The notes: generated by a model from the letters alone, not told the origin. A stretch of DNA of 64,000 nucleotides from Alcanivorax jadensis T9 (GCF_000756655.1 NZ_ARXU01000002.1:1-64000), one strand, 5' to 3'. Shown: positions 24,890 through 34,646, counted from the first letter of the stretch. Made by a program: numbers and translations.

Positions 24890-26794
24890 ATGACGACTCA
24901 AAAGCAGCAGCAACAATCCCAGCTGAAGCAGTTGATCGCGCTCGGCAAGGAACAGGGTTACCTGACCTACGCCGAAGTGAATGACCACTTGCCGGAGTCC
25001 ATTACCGACACCGATCAGGTGGAAGACATCATTCAGATGATCAACGACATGGGCATCACCGTGGTGGAAAAAGCCGCCGATGCCGATCAGTTGATGATCG
25101 AGGAAAGTGCTGACAGCACCGACGAAGTTGCCGCCGAAGAAGCTGCCGCTGTTCTCGCCTCTGTAGAGAGCGAGCCCGGCCGCACCACCGACCCGGTGCG
25201 CATGTACATGCGCGAAATGGGCACGGTGGAACTGCTGACCCGTGAAGGCGAAATTGAAATCGCCAAACGTATTGAGGAAGGCACACGGGAAGTCCTGCAC
25301 GCCCTGGCTTTCTGGCCCGGCGCTGTGGACATGCTGATTACCGAATATGCCCGCGTGGAAAACGAGGAGCGCAAGCTCACCGACATTATCGCCGGTTACC
25401 TTGATCCCAATGATGACGGCGCCGCCGCCACCAATGCCAACAAGGAACCGACTTTCGCAGAAAAAGCCAAGAAAGCCGCTGAAGCGAAAGAGAAAGCCAA
25501 AGAGAACGGCGATGACGACGACGCTGACAAAAAAGACAGCGACGACGATGATGACGATGAAGATGAAGGCGGTCTGGATCCGGTACTGGCGGCAGAGCGT
25601 TTTGCCGAGCTGAAAAAACTGCACGAGAAAGCCGAACGCGCCCTCAAGCGCAACGGCCGTGATCATGCCAGCTCCGCCAAAGCCCTGGAAGCCCTGGCCG
25701 AGCACTTCACCCTGTTCAAGTTGGTCCCGCGCATCTATGACGAAATGCTGGTCGGCGCGCGCAACAACCTGGACCTGGTGCGCAAGTTCGAGCGTCAGAT
25801 CATGACCTCCGCCATCCGCCGCGGCGGCATGGATCGTCGGGACTTCATCAAACTGTTCCCCGGCAATGAAACCAACATGGGCTGGGTCGATCAGCAACTG
25901 AAAACCAAAAAAGGCAAGAGCATTGCCGACAAGCTGAGTGTCGTCAAAGAAGACATTCAGCGTGCGCAGCGCAAGATCACCACCGTCGAGGAAATCATTG
26001 GCCTGCCGGTAGGTGACATCAAGGAAATCAACCGCCGCATTTCCATCGGTGAAGCCAAGGCTCGCCGTGCCAAGAAGGAAATGGTGGAAGCCAACCTGCG
26101 TCTGGTAATTTCCATCGCCAAGAAATACACCAACCGCGGCCTGCAGTTCCTCGACCTGATTCAGGAAGGCAACATCGGCCTGATGAAAGCCGTGGACAAG
26201 TTCGAATACCGTCGCGGTTACAAGTTCTCCACCTATGCCACTTGGTGGATTCGCCAGGCCATTACCCGCTCTATCGCCGACCAGGCGCGCACCATCCGGA
26301 TTCCGGTGCACATGATAGAGACGATCAACAAGATCAACCGGGTACAGCGTCAGATGCTCCAGGAAATGGGCCGCGAACCGACTCCGGAAGAACTGGGCGT
26401 GCGCCTGGAAATGCCGGAAGACAAGGTCCGCAAGGTACTGAAGATCGCCAAAGAGCCGATCTCCATGGAAACCCCCATCGGTGACGATGAAGATTCCAGC
26501 CTCGGAGACTTTATCGAGGACGGCAACATGGAATCCCCGGTGGATTCCGCCACGTCCCTGGGCCTGGAAGAAGCCACCCGCGACGTGCTGGCCAACCTGA
26601 CTGCTCGGGAAGCCAAGGTCCTGCGCATGCGTTTCGGTATCGACATGAACACTGACCACACCCTTGAGGAAGTGGGCAAGCAGTTCGATGTCACCCGGGA
26701 GCGTATCCGTCAGATAGAGGCCAAGGCGCTGCGCAAGCTGCGTCACCCCAGCCGCAGCGAACACCTGCGCAGCTTCCTGGATGGCGACCTTTAA
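24890..26794 (+). CDS. rpoD: RNA polymerase primary sigma factor (sigma-70)
   Basis: A 634-residue housekeeping sigma factor. Region 1.1 begins at residue 10 ([24 protein letters not shown]). A non-conserved region includes an acidic run at about residues 205-226. Region 2 contains [24 protein letters not shown] and [12 protein letters not shown] for -10 recognition. Region 4 ends with the helix-turn-helix [20 protein letters not shown]. The start matches pseudomonad homologues. A strong terminator and a tRNA gene follow. Confidence 0.98.
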   Translation: MTTQKQQQQSQLKQLIALGKEQGYLTYAEVNDHLPESITDTDQVEDIIQMINDMGITVVEKAADADQLMIEESADSTDEVAAEEAAAVLASVESEPGRTTDPVRMYMREMGTVELLTREGEIEIAKRIEEGTREVLHALAFWPGAVDMLITEYARVENEERKLTDIIAGYLDPNDDGAAATNANKEPTFAEKAKKAAEAKEKAKENGDDDDADKKDSDDDDDDEDEGGLDPVLAAERFAELKKLHEKAERALKRNGRDHASSAKALEALAEHFTLFKLVPRIYDEMLVGARNNLDLVRKFERQIMTSAIRRGGMDRRDFIKLFPGNETNMGWVDQQLKTKKGKSIADKLSVVKEDIQRAQRKITTVEEIIGLPVGDIKEINRRISIGEAKARRAKKEMVEANLRLVISIAKKYTNRGLQFLDLIQEGNIGLMKAVDKFEYRRGYKFSTYATWWIRQAITRSIADQARTIRIPVHMIETINKINRVQRQMLQEMGREPTPEELGVRLEMPEDKVRKVLKIAKEPISMETPIGDDEDSSLGDFIEDGNMESPVDSATSLGLEEATRDVLANLTAREAKVLRMRFGIDMNTDHTLEEVGKQFDVTRERIRQIEAKALRKLRHPSRSEHLRSFLDGDL

Positions 26795-26808
26795 CGCTTG
26801 AAAAAAAT

Positions 26809-26843
26809 TGCCGGCCCCCGAATAATCGGCGGCCGGCATTTTA
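26809..26843 (+). terminator. Rho-independent terminator of rpoD
   Basis: Eight-base GC-rich stem TGCCGGCC/GGCCGGCA around a 14-base loop, followed by TTTTATT, 15 bases after the rpoD stop. Confidence 0.85.
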
Positions 26844-26862
26844 TTGTCCTTCCGTTTTTTTC

Positions 26863-26939
26863 GGGCCTATAGCTCAGCTGGTTAGAGCAGTCGACTCATA
26901 ATCGATTGGTCCCAGGTTCAAGTCCTGGTGGGCCCACCA
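26863..26939 (+). tRNA. tRNA-Ile (anticodon CAU, lysidine type)
   Basis: A 77-base cloverleaf with encoded CCA. Acceptor stem GGGCCTA/TGGGCCC, D-arm GCTCAGCTGGTTAGAGC, T-arm with GGTTCAAGTCC. The anticodon CAT lies at 26897-26899 within GACTCATAATC. The GACTCATAATC loop context and acceptor sequence match the minor isoleucine tRNA that TilS modifies to read AUA, and this tRNA follows rpoD in pseudomonads. A methionine tRNA is the alternative by anticodon alone. Confidence 0.88.
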
Positions 26940-27067
26940 ATTCCCTTGTTATCTCGCACATTTGTGGCGTAAAGCATAAGTTGCCCGAAACTGGCGACTT
27001 GTACTTCGCAGGCCGCATAAAGTGACCGCCACACCTTTATTTTTAACAGGTTATCGCCGCCCTTTAG

Positions 27068-27094
27068 AAAAAAGCGGCCCCATCTGGACCGCTT
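27068..27094 (-). terminator. Terminator for the minus-strand lipoprotein gene
   Basis: On the minus strand AAGCGGTCC pairs with GGGGCCGCTT (imperfect) and is followed by a run of T, 17-40 bases after the stop at 27111. Confidence 0.65.
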
Positions 27095-27110
27095 GCATAC
27101 CACTCACTGA

Positions 27111-28565
27111 TTACCTTATCGGCTGGAAGCGCATCAGGTCATCAATACTGGGCGGTGTCCGGAACTCGGAGAACAGGGGAACGGGTGAAAACAGTTCGGG
27201 CCAGTTTTCTTCGCTGGGCGCAAACTCCATGACAATACGCGTCTGCAATTCATAACCCTCATTCTCGTCACCTTTACGCTTCTGCACGGTGATCTTTGCT
27301 GGCGCGCCCTGTCTGTAGGAGACCAGCGTTCGCTCCCAGGGGACGTTGGAGTCACTAGCAACACGGTCAACCTGCTTCAATTTCCCATCGTTGTAGTAAC
27401 TGTACCTGCGCATTATCGAGCCGAAGTAGCCGACTTCAGAGAGCCTGCCGTTGCTGTCATAGTGATAACTCTCACGCGTTTCATGCCGGTCGTCTTCTGT
27501 GTCCCAAATCCCGTCTTTACTGTAGGAACTCCGCACCATGGACGTCACTTGCTCTGACGCATTGAAGAGATAAGAATCGTAATAGTGTCCCGACTCAGGA
27601 CCGGCATCGGCGGTGCCGGGATGGACGATCACGCGATCGGCCAGGCGAGTGGCGGTGTAGTTGTACAAGTCTGCGGTCGTTGAGCCGTTGTAGCGTTGAA
27701 CATCCTGTTCGACGCTATCGCCCAGATAGCGATAGGACCGTGTTTGGCGAGCGGAAGAGCATCCCCTCAGCAGCTTGAGGGAGACGGCAATGGGAGCCAC
27801 CTCCATGCAGTACTCATCCAACACAGCCGTCCAGGTGCTATCGGCAGCGAGGTCAATGCTCAAAGGGCGCTGCTCGGCATCGAAGATGACGGTATTAGTT
27901 TGCGTATGGTCGACGATGGCTGGCAGATCAGGCTCATCCACAGTCGCAAGGTCGATATCAGAGGTAAATTCTGACAACGCCAATATCTCCGCAACCGTCG
28001 TGTCCAGGCCGACAAATTCGTAGTCGATCACCTCCGTTGCGGTCCCGCCAAAATGCTCAAGGTCGGCATTGATGGAGTAACTGAAAATAAAGTCCGAGCT
28101 AGGCGTGAACAGGCCGGTGACGTATCCGGACTCTTGCTGTAGCCGTCGTCCGCTACGCACCGGGCACTTCATCGGGCCATTATTCGAAAGACCTAGTACC
28201 GCCAGTGCTGTAGCGCCCGTAGCCGAACCTGACATACCGAGAAAATACAGATCCGGATAGCGCAGCAACGGGGTCGACGCCGACATGTACTGGCACTGAA
28301 GATAGGGATGAGACGTATCATCCCCGGTAGCCCAGGCCATATCTGGCCCGACAGATTGCAGCTGCACGTTAATCGTCAGTTCGTCGGGGTATTGGAACTG
28401 CATACGCGCCACCGGCTCGCCGTCAGCGTCATAAAAATAGGCGCGGCTTGGTGCGCTGCTTGTGGTTTCCGTGACGGCGCCGCCACTGGATGAAGAGCCT
28501 CCTCCACAGCCGGTCGCCATCAGGGCGACCAGGCATGCCAGGCTGTAGCGCAGTGTTGTTGTCAT
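27111..28565 (-). CDS. Uncharacterised lipoprotein with C-terminal YD-like strands
   Basis: A 484-residue exported protein that I do not recognise. The signal ends in a lipobox (MATGC) followed by a Gly/Ser-rich linker. The C-terminal third contains repeated short strands (SYRYLGDS, ESYHYDSNGRLSEVGYFG, RYSYYNDGKLKQVDRV) that resemble the YD-type units of Rhs-like proteins, without a toxin domain. The middle is acidic. It stands alone on the minus strand between tRNA-Ile and a DUF808 gene, with its own terminator. Its base composition looks slightly less GC-rich than the core genes. Confidence 0.65.
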   Translation of the reverse strand: MTTTLRYSLACLVALMATGCGGGSSSSGGAVTETTSSAPSRAYFYDADGEPVARMQFQYPDELTINVQLQSVGPDMAWATGDDTSHPYLQCQYMSASTPLLRYPDLYFLGMSGSATGATALAVLGLSNNGPMKCPVRSGRRLQQESGYVTGLFTPSSDFIFSYSINADLEHFGGTATEVIDYEFVGLDTTVAEILALSEFTSDIDLATVDEPDLPAIVDHTQTNTVIFDAEQRPLSIDLAADSTWTAVLDEYCMEVAPIAVSLKLLRGCSSARQTRSYRYLGDSVEQDVQRYNGSTTADLYNYTATRLADRVIVHPGTADAGPESGHYYDSYLFNASEQVTSMVRSSYSKDGIWDTEDDRHETRESYHYDSNGRLSEVGYFGSIMRRYSYYNDGKLKQVDRVASDSNVPWERTLVSYRQGAPAKITVQKRKGDENEGYELQTRIVMEFAPSEENWPELFSPVPLFSEFRTPPSIDDLMRFQPIR

Positions 28566-28817
28566 AATGCTGTCCGAGAGATGTCAGGCTGAATAGCAGC
28601 CTACTGATGGTGATGGCCGCGAGCAGCGATGTCACTTTTAATGGCAGCGCCGCCTTATCAATCCGGTGACGCGCATCTTCGTTTATTTTTCCCCGGGTGC
28701 ATAATAATCCACTTTCCCGAAACGATCATGCTCACACCCAACAGAGTCTGACGGGGCATGTAAACGCACGAACACGCTCAGCGCTCGCAATCATTTGATA
28801 CTCAACGCTTTGACAGC
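28566..28817. other. Intergenic region, nothing recognised
   Basis: About 250 bases upstream of the lipoprotein gene and downstream of DUF808. No terminator, repeat or open frame was convincing. Confidence 0.4.
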
Positions 28818-29738
28818 TTATTTATCGAGGAGCTTGCTGATTCCGGAAACCGCCATCAGCACGATAGTTCCTGCCAGTACGCCGCCCACCAGGTTGATCA
28901 GCAACGGCACCAGCCATGACACGGCTCCCGCCATTTCCTGCAAAGCGTGAATCCAGTCATGGGAGCCGGGGATACCGTGCACCAGAATCCCGCCACCCAC
29001 CAGGAACATGGCGGCGGTACCAACCACGGACAGGGTCTTCATCAGCCACGGCGCCACCGTCAGAATGGCTTGCCCGAAGGCAATACGGGCCCCTGCAGCG
29101 GTCCTGTCCGCGGGCGTCTGCATCAGATGCTGGCCGGCATCGTCCAGCTTCACGATGCCCGCTACCAGCGAGTACACGCCCACCGTCATCAATACTGCAA
29201 TGGCGCAGATAGCCGCCACCTGTACGCCAAAAGTGGCGCTTTGCACTGCCCCCAGAGAAATCACGATGATTTCCGCCGAGAGAATAAAGTCTGTGCGGAT
29301 TGCCCCCTTGATCTTGGACTTCTCGAAGGCCACCAGATCCACGCTTTCATCGCTCAGCGCCTGCAGGCGATGCTGATGCTCTGCCTCTTTCTCATCTCGA
29401 CCATGCAGAAACTTGTGGAGCAGTTTTTCACAGCCCTCATAACAGAGGTAAGCGCCCCCTACCATGAGCAGCGGTGTAATCAGCCAGGGCAGGAACACAC
29501 TGATCAGCAACGCGGCCGGCACCAGAATCAGTTTGTTGACGAAAGATCCCTTGGCCACCGCCCAAACCACAGGCAGTTCCCGGTCTGCTTTCACACCGGA
29601 CACCTGCTGCGCATTCAGCGCCAGATCATCCCCCAGCACACCGGCGGTTTTCTTTGCTGCCACCTTGGTCATTACCGATACGTCATCGAGAATGGTGGCA
29701 ATATCATCAAGCAATGCCAGCAAGCTGGTTCCGGCCAT
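28818..29738 (-). CDS. DUF808-family inner membrane protein
   Basis: A 306-residue polytopic membrane protein of the YedI/DUF808 family. The diagnostic N-terminus [29 protein letters not shown] (only key residues: [23 protein letters not shown]) and the segment [18 protein letters not shown] are present, with about seven to eight membrane helices. Function is unknown in the family. AAAGGAG precedes the ATG. It is divergent from the phosphopantetheinyl transferase gene across 142 bases. Confidence 0.9.
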   Translation of the reverse strand: MAGTSLLALLDDIATILDDVSVMTKVAAKKTAGVLGDDLALNAQQVSGVKADRELPVVWAVAKGSFVNKLILVPAALLISVFLPWLITPLLMVGGAYLCYEGCEKLLHKFLHGRDEKEAEHQHRLQALSDESVDLVAFEKSKIKGAIRTDFILSAEIIVISLGAVQSATFGVQVAAICAIAVLMTVGVYSLVAGIVKLDDAGQHLMQTPADRTAAGARIAFGQAILTVAPWLMKTLSVVGTAAMFLVGGGILVHGIPGSHDWIHALQEMAGAVSWLVPLLINLVGGVLAGTIVLMAVSGISKLLDK

Positions 29739-29880
29739 GAGACTCTCCTTTCAATAATCAGTACGTCTGTGCGCAGATACCGCACCGAGTCTACCGGCAC
29801 TTACTTCTCAACGCACCGCGCCCCCTCTTTACGCCGCGAGTTTGCTATAGTGCAGCAAAGCCATCGACAGCCCATAAATC

Positions 29881-30573
29881 ATGCCGGAATATCAGCGCCC
29901 ACAATGCCTATCCAATATTCATCGCGAGGAAATTGCCGATGGACTGGTCCGTGTTGGCTGCCACTATGAAATCGAAAAATTGCGTGATGACAGCTTCCTG
30001 CGGACGGATATTCCTTTACCGGCCTCGCTGACATCTTCGGTCGACAAGCGCAAAACCGAATACCTGGCCGGGCGCTGGTGCGCCCGGGAGGCGCTTCGGA
30101 TTCTGGGCTTCGAGGGGATTCCGGGCATGGGCGCCGATAGAGCCCCCGTCTGGCCTGGCGGTACCGTAGGCAGTATTACCCACAGCAAGGGCACGGCCGA
30201 GGTCATGGTGGCAGATGCCCGGCACTGGCTGGCAGTGGGAGTGGATACCGAGCAATGGCTAACTGCAGAACGCGCAGACCGCCTGTGCCGTGAATTGCTG
30301 ACCAGCGAGGAAAGGGACAACCTGAAAGGGCTCACCCCGATACAACGGGCGAACCGGATCACCCTGATCTTTTCCGCCAAGGAATGTCTGTTCAAGGCGC
30401 TCTACCCCCTGACCGGTAAACGCTTTCACTTCCATGACGCCGCCCGCCGCAACCCGCGCTCACTCACCCTGCTGACAACGCTGACATCGCAATGGAAGCA
30501 CGGTACCGAGGTGCCCTTTCGCTGGCGAGAACGTCAACAGGGCGTACTCAGCTGGATTGCCTTGCCACGTTAG
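29881..30573 (+). CDS. 4'-phosphopantetheinyl transferase (EntD/Sfp type)
   Basis: A 230-residue enzyme that attaches phosphopantetheine from CoA to carrier-protein serines. All family motifs are present: RKTEYLAGRWCAREAL, GSITHSKG, the metal-binding VGVDTE, and the catalytic FSAKECLFKALYP. No synthase gene is visible nearby, so it may serve a distant polyketide or nonribosomal system, or the lipid carrier proteins. A TetR gene follows on the same strand after 166 bases. Confidence 0.92.
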   Translation: MPEYQRPQCLSNIHREEIADGLVRVGCHYEIEKLRDDSFLRTDIPLPASLTSSVDKRKTEYLAGRWCAREALRILGFEGIPGMGADRAPVWPGGTVGSITHSKGTAEVMVADARHWLAVGVDTEQWLTAERADRLCRELLTSEERDNLKGLTPIQRANRITLIFSAKECLFKALYPLTGKRFHFHDAARRNPRSLTLLTTLTSQWKHGTEVPFRWRERQQGVLSWIALPR

Positions 30574-30739
30574 CCATTCAGCCACTCTTTACCGCGAGCC
30601 TTGCGGGATCGATATCACCGACATCACCTTAGCGGCTGCCGACACTCAGCCAAGGCCGGCAAAGCACAATAGACAGGGTTTATTGCTAACACACCGCATG
30701 CTCAGTACCATTTCTCAAAATTAACTCTTCGGCCTTTTA

Positions 30740-31354
30740 ATGCAGCAGCAGCCCCTTAGCCAACGCGGCCAGAAACGCCGAGAAGCTATTCTTGAAGCCG
30801 CCACCGATGCTTTTCTTCAGCACGGATATGAAGGCACCACTCTGGATATGATCATCACCCAGGCCGGCGGCTCCCGGCGCAGTCTCTATGACTATTTTGG
30901 TGACAAGCAAGGACTATTCGGCGCGGTGATTCGTTATCACGCCGACAAGTTGGTCGAAGAAATCCGCTCTATCGATGTCACTGGCATGTCTGCCCGCGAG
31001 GGGCTGACGATGCTGGCAAATAACTTTGTGTTCGCCCTGCTGGAGCCGCTCAATCTGGAGTTATACCGCCTACTGATCACCCAGGCCCCGACCTTTCCGG
31101 ATCTCGGACGCACGGTCTACCAGGCCGGGCCGGAATTACTACTGAGTGAGCTGGAACAATATTTGAAACACCTGCAGCGAGAGGGACAACTGCCTGCCAA
31201 GCTGCCTACCCCACACACCGCCCGTCAGTTCCTGGGCATGGTCAAGGCGGAGTTCCAACTATGCGCCCTGCTGGCCCCGGAGCAACTACCACCAAAGAGT
31301 GCGATCAGCGCACATGTTCAGGACTGCGTAACATTCTTGTTAGACAACCGTTAG
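30740..31354 (+). CDS. TetR-family transcriptional regulator
   Basis: A 204-residue repressor-type protein. The N-terminal helix-turn-helix is clear (REAILEAATDAFLQHGYEGTTLDMI, then GGSRRSLYDYFGDKQGLFGAVI by key residues). The C-terminal ligand domain resembles the AcrR-C type (LELYRLLITQAPTFPDLGR). The ligand and operator are unknown. It stands between the phosphopantetheinyl transferase and endonuclease I genes without close spacing to either. No palindrome that could be its operator is obvious in its immediate upstream region. Confidence 0.88.
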   Translation: MQQQPLSQRGQKRREAILEAATDAFLQHGYEGTTLDMIITQAGGSRRSLYDYFGDKQGLFGAVIRYHADKLVEEIRSIDVTGMSAREGLTMLANNFVFALLEPLNLELYRLLITQAPTFPDLGRTVYQAGPELLLSELEQYLKHLQREGQLPAKLPTPHTARQFLGMVKAEFQLCALLAPEQLPPKSAISAHVQDCVTFLLDNR

Positions 31355-31460
31355 TCCTGCCATTGGCACCTTTCATCACCCCGGTATACATTATAATTAG
31401 ATGTCACTCTGGCTTTGGGGGCTAAGATGGCAAGAGCAGACATGTGACGGGGCTCACAAT

Positions 31461-32096
31461 ATGAATAAGTTTTCACTGGTGCTGCTGGCATTCTTCTTGC
31501 CTGTAGCTACCAGCTTTGGCGACACACCTGAGAAGATGTTTCTCGAGCAGGTATACGCCAACGGCGGCAAAACGCTGTATTGCCAGGAAGCGTTCCAGGC
31601 CGATGATCGGGTTTCTTTAGAACACATCTATGACGAGCGCCGGCTTGCGCAACATTTCGGCTGCCGAACCAGCCGGTTGTGCCAGAGCAGTCACCAGTTT
31701 GTCGAGGTCTCACGGGACCGCCACAGCCTATTTCCGGTAACTCGACATGCAGAGCTTGACCGTCGCAGAACCCTCTTGGGCGATCTGCCAGCCACCACAG
31801 CCACGGATCCGCAGTGTGGTTACAAGCAAGCCTTTCAGGTATTCGAGCCACCAAAGTCCGCCAAGGGAGATGTGGCCAGGGCCATGCTGTATCTGTATGA
31901 CAGATATGACATCCCCTTGCTTGGCACCCTGGAGATGTACCAACGCTGGCACCGGGATGACCCGGTGGACGACGAGGAACGTCGCCGCAACAACGTGATC
32001 GAGCAGGTGCAGGGTAACCGTAACCCTTTCATAGATGATCCGAATCGGGCGGATTCACTACAGGGCAGTTCGCCGCTGAATATGCAGTTTCCGTAA
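31461..32096 (+). CDS. Endonuclease I family protein (EndA/Vvn-like), exported
   Basis: A 211-residue secreted or periplasmic non-specific nuclease candidate. The ATG at 31461 gives a signal peptide MNKFSLVLLAFFLPVATSFG. The beta-beta-alpha-metal core is seen as SLEHIYDERRL (Glu-His, aligning with the catalytic EHVVP of EndA) and DRHSLFP, aligning with DMHNLQP. The C-terminal AMLYLYDRY..MYQRWHRDDPVDDEERRRN (key residues) is strongly family-like. The asparagine that binds metal in the HNL motif is serine here, so activity is uncertain. Confidence 0.82.
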   Translation: MNKFSLVLLAFFLPVATSFGDTPEKMFLEQVYANGGKTLYCQEAFQADDRVSLEHIYDERRLAQHFGCRTSRLCQSSHQFVEVSRDRHSLFPVTRHAELDRRRTLLGDLPATTATDPQCGYKQAFQVFEPPKSAKGDVARAMLYLYDRYDIPLLGTLEMYQRWHRDDPVDDEERRRNNVIEQVQGNRNPFIDDPNRADSLQGSSPLNMQFP

Positions 32097-32102
32097 GGGC
32101 AG

Positions 32103-32131
32103 CTACGAGCAGCTAGCTTCTAGCTTCAGGA
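32103..32131. repeat. AGCTACGAG/AGCTAGCTTC repeat cluster
   Basis: AGCTACGAGCAGCTAGC and TCTAGCTTC units begin six bases after the endonuclease stop codon. They belong to the same family as the TAGCTACGAGCTA repeats at 18944, 32211 and 40024. Confidence 0.55.
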
Positions 32132-32174
32132 AAGCATCCAGCTAACGATCAGCCTTTTGGCCCCGCGCCACCCC

Positions 32175-32209
32175 AAAAAAAACCGCGCCCGTGAGGGTGC
32201 GGTTTTTTT
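32175..32209. terminator. Bidirectional Rho-independent terminator
   Basis: AAAAAAACCGCGCCC pairs with GGGTGCGGTTTTTTT around a GTGA loop. It serves the convergent endonuclease I and acyl-CoA dehydrogenase genes. Confidence 0.88.
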
Positions 32210-32210
32210 G

Positions 32211-32231
32211 TAGCTCGTAGCTCGTAGCTAT
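32211..32231. repeat. TAGCTACGAGCTA tandem repeat next to a stop codon
   Basis: On the minus strand two and a half units of TAGCTACGAGC start one base after the TAA of the acyl-CoA dehydrogenase gene. Confidence 0.6.
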
Positions 32232-34007
32232 TTAGAACAACTCGCCGTCCAGACCCATCATGGTATCCGCGCCACTCTTGATCTGAGCATACAAGGCATG
32301 GGCCTTGGGCAGAATGCGCTGGAAGTAGTACTGGCAGGTGATGCGCTTGGCCTTGGCGAAGTCATCATCACGACCATCGGTGGCCGCCAGCATCTGCGCC
32401 CAGAGCCAGGCGTAGAGCACATAGCCGAACAGGTCCAGATATTCCACCGCGGCAGCGCTGATCGCGTCCGGGTTATTGCCTGCCTGGGACAGCAGTTCGT
32501 GGGTGGCGTCCTTAAGCAGGGCCAGTGCCGCCTGCAGCTCGCTGCTGATGGCAGCCAGTTGGCCATTACCGCTGTTTTCTTCAACCCAGGCCTGGGCATC
32601 GGCCAGGAACGCATCCACGGATTTACCGCCGTTACGGGCGACTTTACGGCCCGCCAGGTCCAGCGCCTGAATACCGTTGGTGCCTTCATAGATCTGGGAA
32701 ATCCGGCAATCGCGCACGAACTGCTCCATGCCCCACTCACGAATATAACCGTGGCCACCGAAGACCTGCTGCCCGGTGATAGTGGTATCCAGACCGCGAT
32801 CGGTGAAGAAGGCCTTGGCTACCGGTGTCAGCAGGGCCACCCGGTCTTCCGCCTTTTTCTTGGCGTCCGCGTCTTCGCTGAACTTGGCAGTGTCCAGCTG
32901 CATGCCCACGTAGGCAGCCAGCGCACGGCCACCCTCATTGATGGCACGCATGTTCATCAGCATGCGCCGTACGTCACCGTGAACAATGATCGGGTCCGCC
33001 GGGCCATTGGGATTTTTTGCGCCGGTGGCGCTGCGGCCCTGCAGGCGCTCGCGGGCATAGTCCACCGCGCTCTGGTAGCTCACTTCACCCAGGCCCAGGC
33101 CCTGCAGGCCGATGGAAAGGCGCTCGTAGTTCATCATGGTGAACATGCAGGCCAACCCCTGGTTCGGTTCGCCGATGATCCAGCCCTTGGCGTCGTCGAA
33201 GTTCATCACGCAGGTAGCCGAGCCCTTGATGCCCATCTTGTGTTCGATGGAGCCACAGGTCGCACCGTTGCCCTCACCCGCGTTGTTGTCCGCGTCGGGC
33301 AGGAATTTGGGTACCAGGAACAGGGAAATCCCCTTGGAGCCAGCCGGGGCATCCGGCAGCTTCGCCAGCACCAGGTGAATGTGGTTGCTGGTCATGTCGT
33401 GCTCACCACCGGTGATGAAGATCTTGGTGCCGGTGATGTTGAAGGAACCGTCGTCGTTGGGCTCGGCCTTGGTGCGCAGAATACCCAGATCGGTACCGGA
33501 GTGAGGCTCGGTCAGGCACATGGTGCCGCTCCACTCACCACTGTAGAGCTTGGGCAGGTACTGCTCTTTCAGTTCCTGGCTGGCGTGGGCATCGATGGCC
33601 AGGCAAGCGCCGCTGGTGAGCGCTGGGTAGAGGGCGAAGGAGGAACAGGCGCTGTGCATCATTTCCTCGAACAGCACCGCCAGGGACTTGGGCATGCCCT
33701 GGCCACCGAATTCCGGATTACCGGAAAACGCGCTCCAGCCATTTTCCGCAAAGGTCTTGAAGGCATCCTTGAAACCGTCCGGGGTGGTCACTTCACCGTC
33801 GTTCCAGGTGCAGCCCTGCTCGTCACCGTTACGGTTCAGCGGGAACAGCAGGCCTTCGGTCATCTTGCCCGCTTCTTCCAGAATGGCGTCGGACAGGTCG
33901 CGGGTAACCTCGGCGGTGGCAGGCATGGAGGCCCACAGCTGATCCGCTTTGAACACATCGTTGAGAACAAAACGCATGTCCTCGAGGGGCGCTTTATAGG
34001 TCGCCAT
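32232..34007 (-). CDS. Acyl-CoA dehydrogenase, long DmdC/PA0507-type
   Basis: A 591-residue FAD enzyme for the first step of beta-oxidation. It has the acyl-CoA dehydrogenase core (MCLTEPHSGTDLG substrate/FAD segment, ITGTKIFITGGEHD, and IYEGTNGIQALDL with the catalytic Glu) plus the extra C-terminal domain typical of ~600-residue DmdC-like enzymes. ATG 34007 is preferred over GTG 34013 because GGGAG is spaced eight bases away. A close paralogue lies at 36319-38115. Substrate chain length cannot be read from sequence; fatty or alkane-derived acyl-CoA is inferred. Confidence 0.93.
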   Translation of the reverse strand: MATYKAPLEDMRFVLNDVFKADQLWASMPATAEVTRDLSDAILEEAGKMTEGLLFPLNRNGDEQGCTWNDGEVTTPDGFKDAFKTFAENGWSAFSGNPEFGGQGMPKSLAVLFEEMMHSACSSFALYPALTSGACLAIDAHASQELKEQYLPKLYSGEWSGTMCLTEPHSGTDLGILRTKAEPNDDGSFNITGTKIFITGGEHDMTSNHIHLVLAKLPDAPAGSKGISLFLVPKFLPDADNNAGEGNGATCGSIEHKMGIKGSATCVMNFDDAKGWIIGEPNQGLACMFTMMNYERLSIGLQGLGLGEVSYQSAVDYARERLQGRSATGAKNPNGPADPIIVHGDVRRMLMNMRAINEGGRALAAYVGMQLDTAKFSEDADAKKKAEDRVALLTPVAKAFFTDRGLDTTITGQQVFGGHGYIREWGMEQFVRDCRISQIYEGTNGIQALDLAGRKVARNGGKSVDAFLADAQAWVEENSGNGQLAAISSELQAALALLKDATHELLSQAGNNPDAISAAAVEYLDLFGYVLYAWLWAQMLAATDGRDDDFAKAKRITCQYYFQRILPKAHALYAQIKSGADTMMGLDGELF

Positions 34008-34039
34008 TTGCACATCTCCCGAAAGTTGGCAGGGCGCAA

Positions 34040-34085
34040 ATTTTAGGCAGGCAGGGCCTCAGGTAACAGGGTTATTTGTGACCCG
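34040..34085 (-). promoter_or_regulatory. Putative promoter of acyl-CoA dehydrogenase gene 1 with shared upstream box
   Basis: On the minus strand a TAAAAT -10 lies at 34045-34040. The 13-mer CGGGTCACAAATA lies at 34085-34073, 27 bases upstream of the -10. The identical 13-mer is 28 bases upstream of a TAAGAT in front of the paralogue at 38115. No good -35 is seen, suggesting activator dependence. Confidence 0.5.
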
Positions 34086-34204
34086 CCGTTCATGGGCGCC
34101 GCCGCTAACGCAAGAATCACGCTTTGTGGGTGAAATTGGGAACATTGAGGGCTGTTTACGCACTTTTGCCTTCATTTGCGCCGTATTCAAATAAAGCCTT
34201 ATGC

Positions 34205-34576
34205 CTATTCCAGCGGCTCCGGTCGGCGCCACATCCACAGCAATACCGCGCAGAGAAACAGCGGAACAGCGATTTTCACGTAATCCGGCGCCGTAGACAG
34301 GCTGATCAGGCCGATACTGATTAACATCATGGTGGAGGCGGCGCACTTGGCGCGGCGGGGAATGGCACGCTGTTCGCGCCACTGACGGATGTGGCCACCG
34401 TGGCGGGGATGGTGCAACAACCAGTGTTCAAGCTGTGGCCAGCCATGGCTGCCCGCCCAGGCGGCCAGCAACAGAAAGACCACGGTCGGCATACCCGGGA
34501 CCACCACACCGATCATGCCCAGCAGAACGAACAGGATCGCCGTTGAGCGCCAACAAAGCACCCTGACTGTCTCCAT
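34205..34576 (-). CDS. DUF454-family inner membrane protein (YbaN-like)
   Basis: A 123-residue membrane protein. The signature GMIGVVVPGMPTVVFLLLAAW, then SHGWPQLEHWLLHHPRHGGHIRQWR (key residues), identifies DUF454. It has three to four membrane segments. Function is unknown in the family. The ATG at 34576 has GGAGGGGAG just upstream. It lies between the two acyl-CoA dehydrogenase loci on the same strand. Confidence 0.9.
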   Translation of the reverse strand: METVRVLCWRSTAILFVLLGMIGVVVPGMPTVVFLLLAAWAGSHGWPQLEHWLLHHPRHGGHIRQWREQRAIPRRAKCAASTMMLISIGLISLSTAPDYVKIAVPLFLCAVLLWMWRRPEPLE

Positions 34577-34646
34577 GTCTCCCCTCCTTAGAACAGGCAA
34601 TCGCCCCGCGAGAGAGTCATTACAGCATGCCCGATTTTCGGGGAAT

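Noticed and set aside
24863-26839. Long minus-strand frame opposite rpoD
   Set aside because: The same shadow effect; composition is His/Phe/Val-rich with no motifs, and rpoD is unambiguous.
26895-26901. Calling the tRNA a methionine tRNA from its CAU anticodon
   Set aside because: The acceptor stem and GACTCATAATC context match the minor isoleucine tRNA that follows rpoD in pseudomonads; the Met reading is kept only as an alternative.
26863-28817. Genomic island inserted at tRNA-Ile
   Set aside because: No integrase and no repeated tRNA 3' end were found downstream. The following genes are not phage-like.
34008-34204. PsrA-like boxes upstream of the first acyl-CoA dehydrogenase gene
   Set aside because: No AAAC-N(2-4)-GTTT pair was found there, unlike the promoter of the paralogue.
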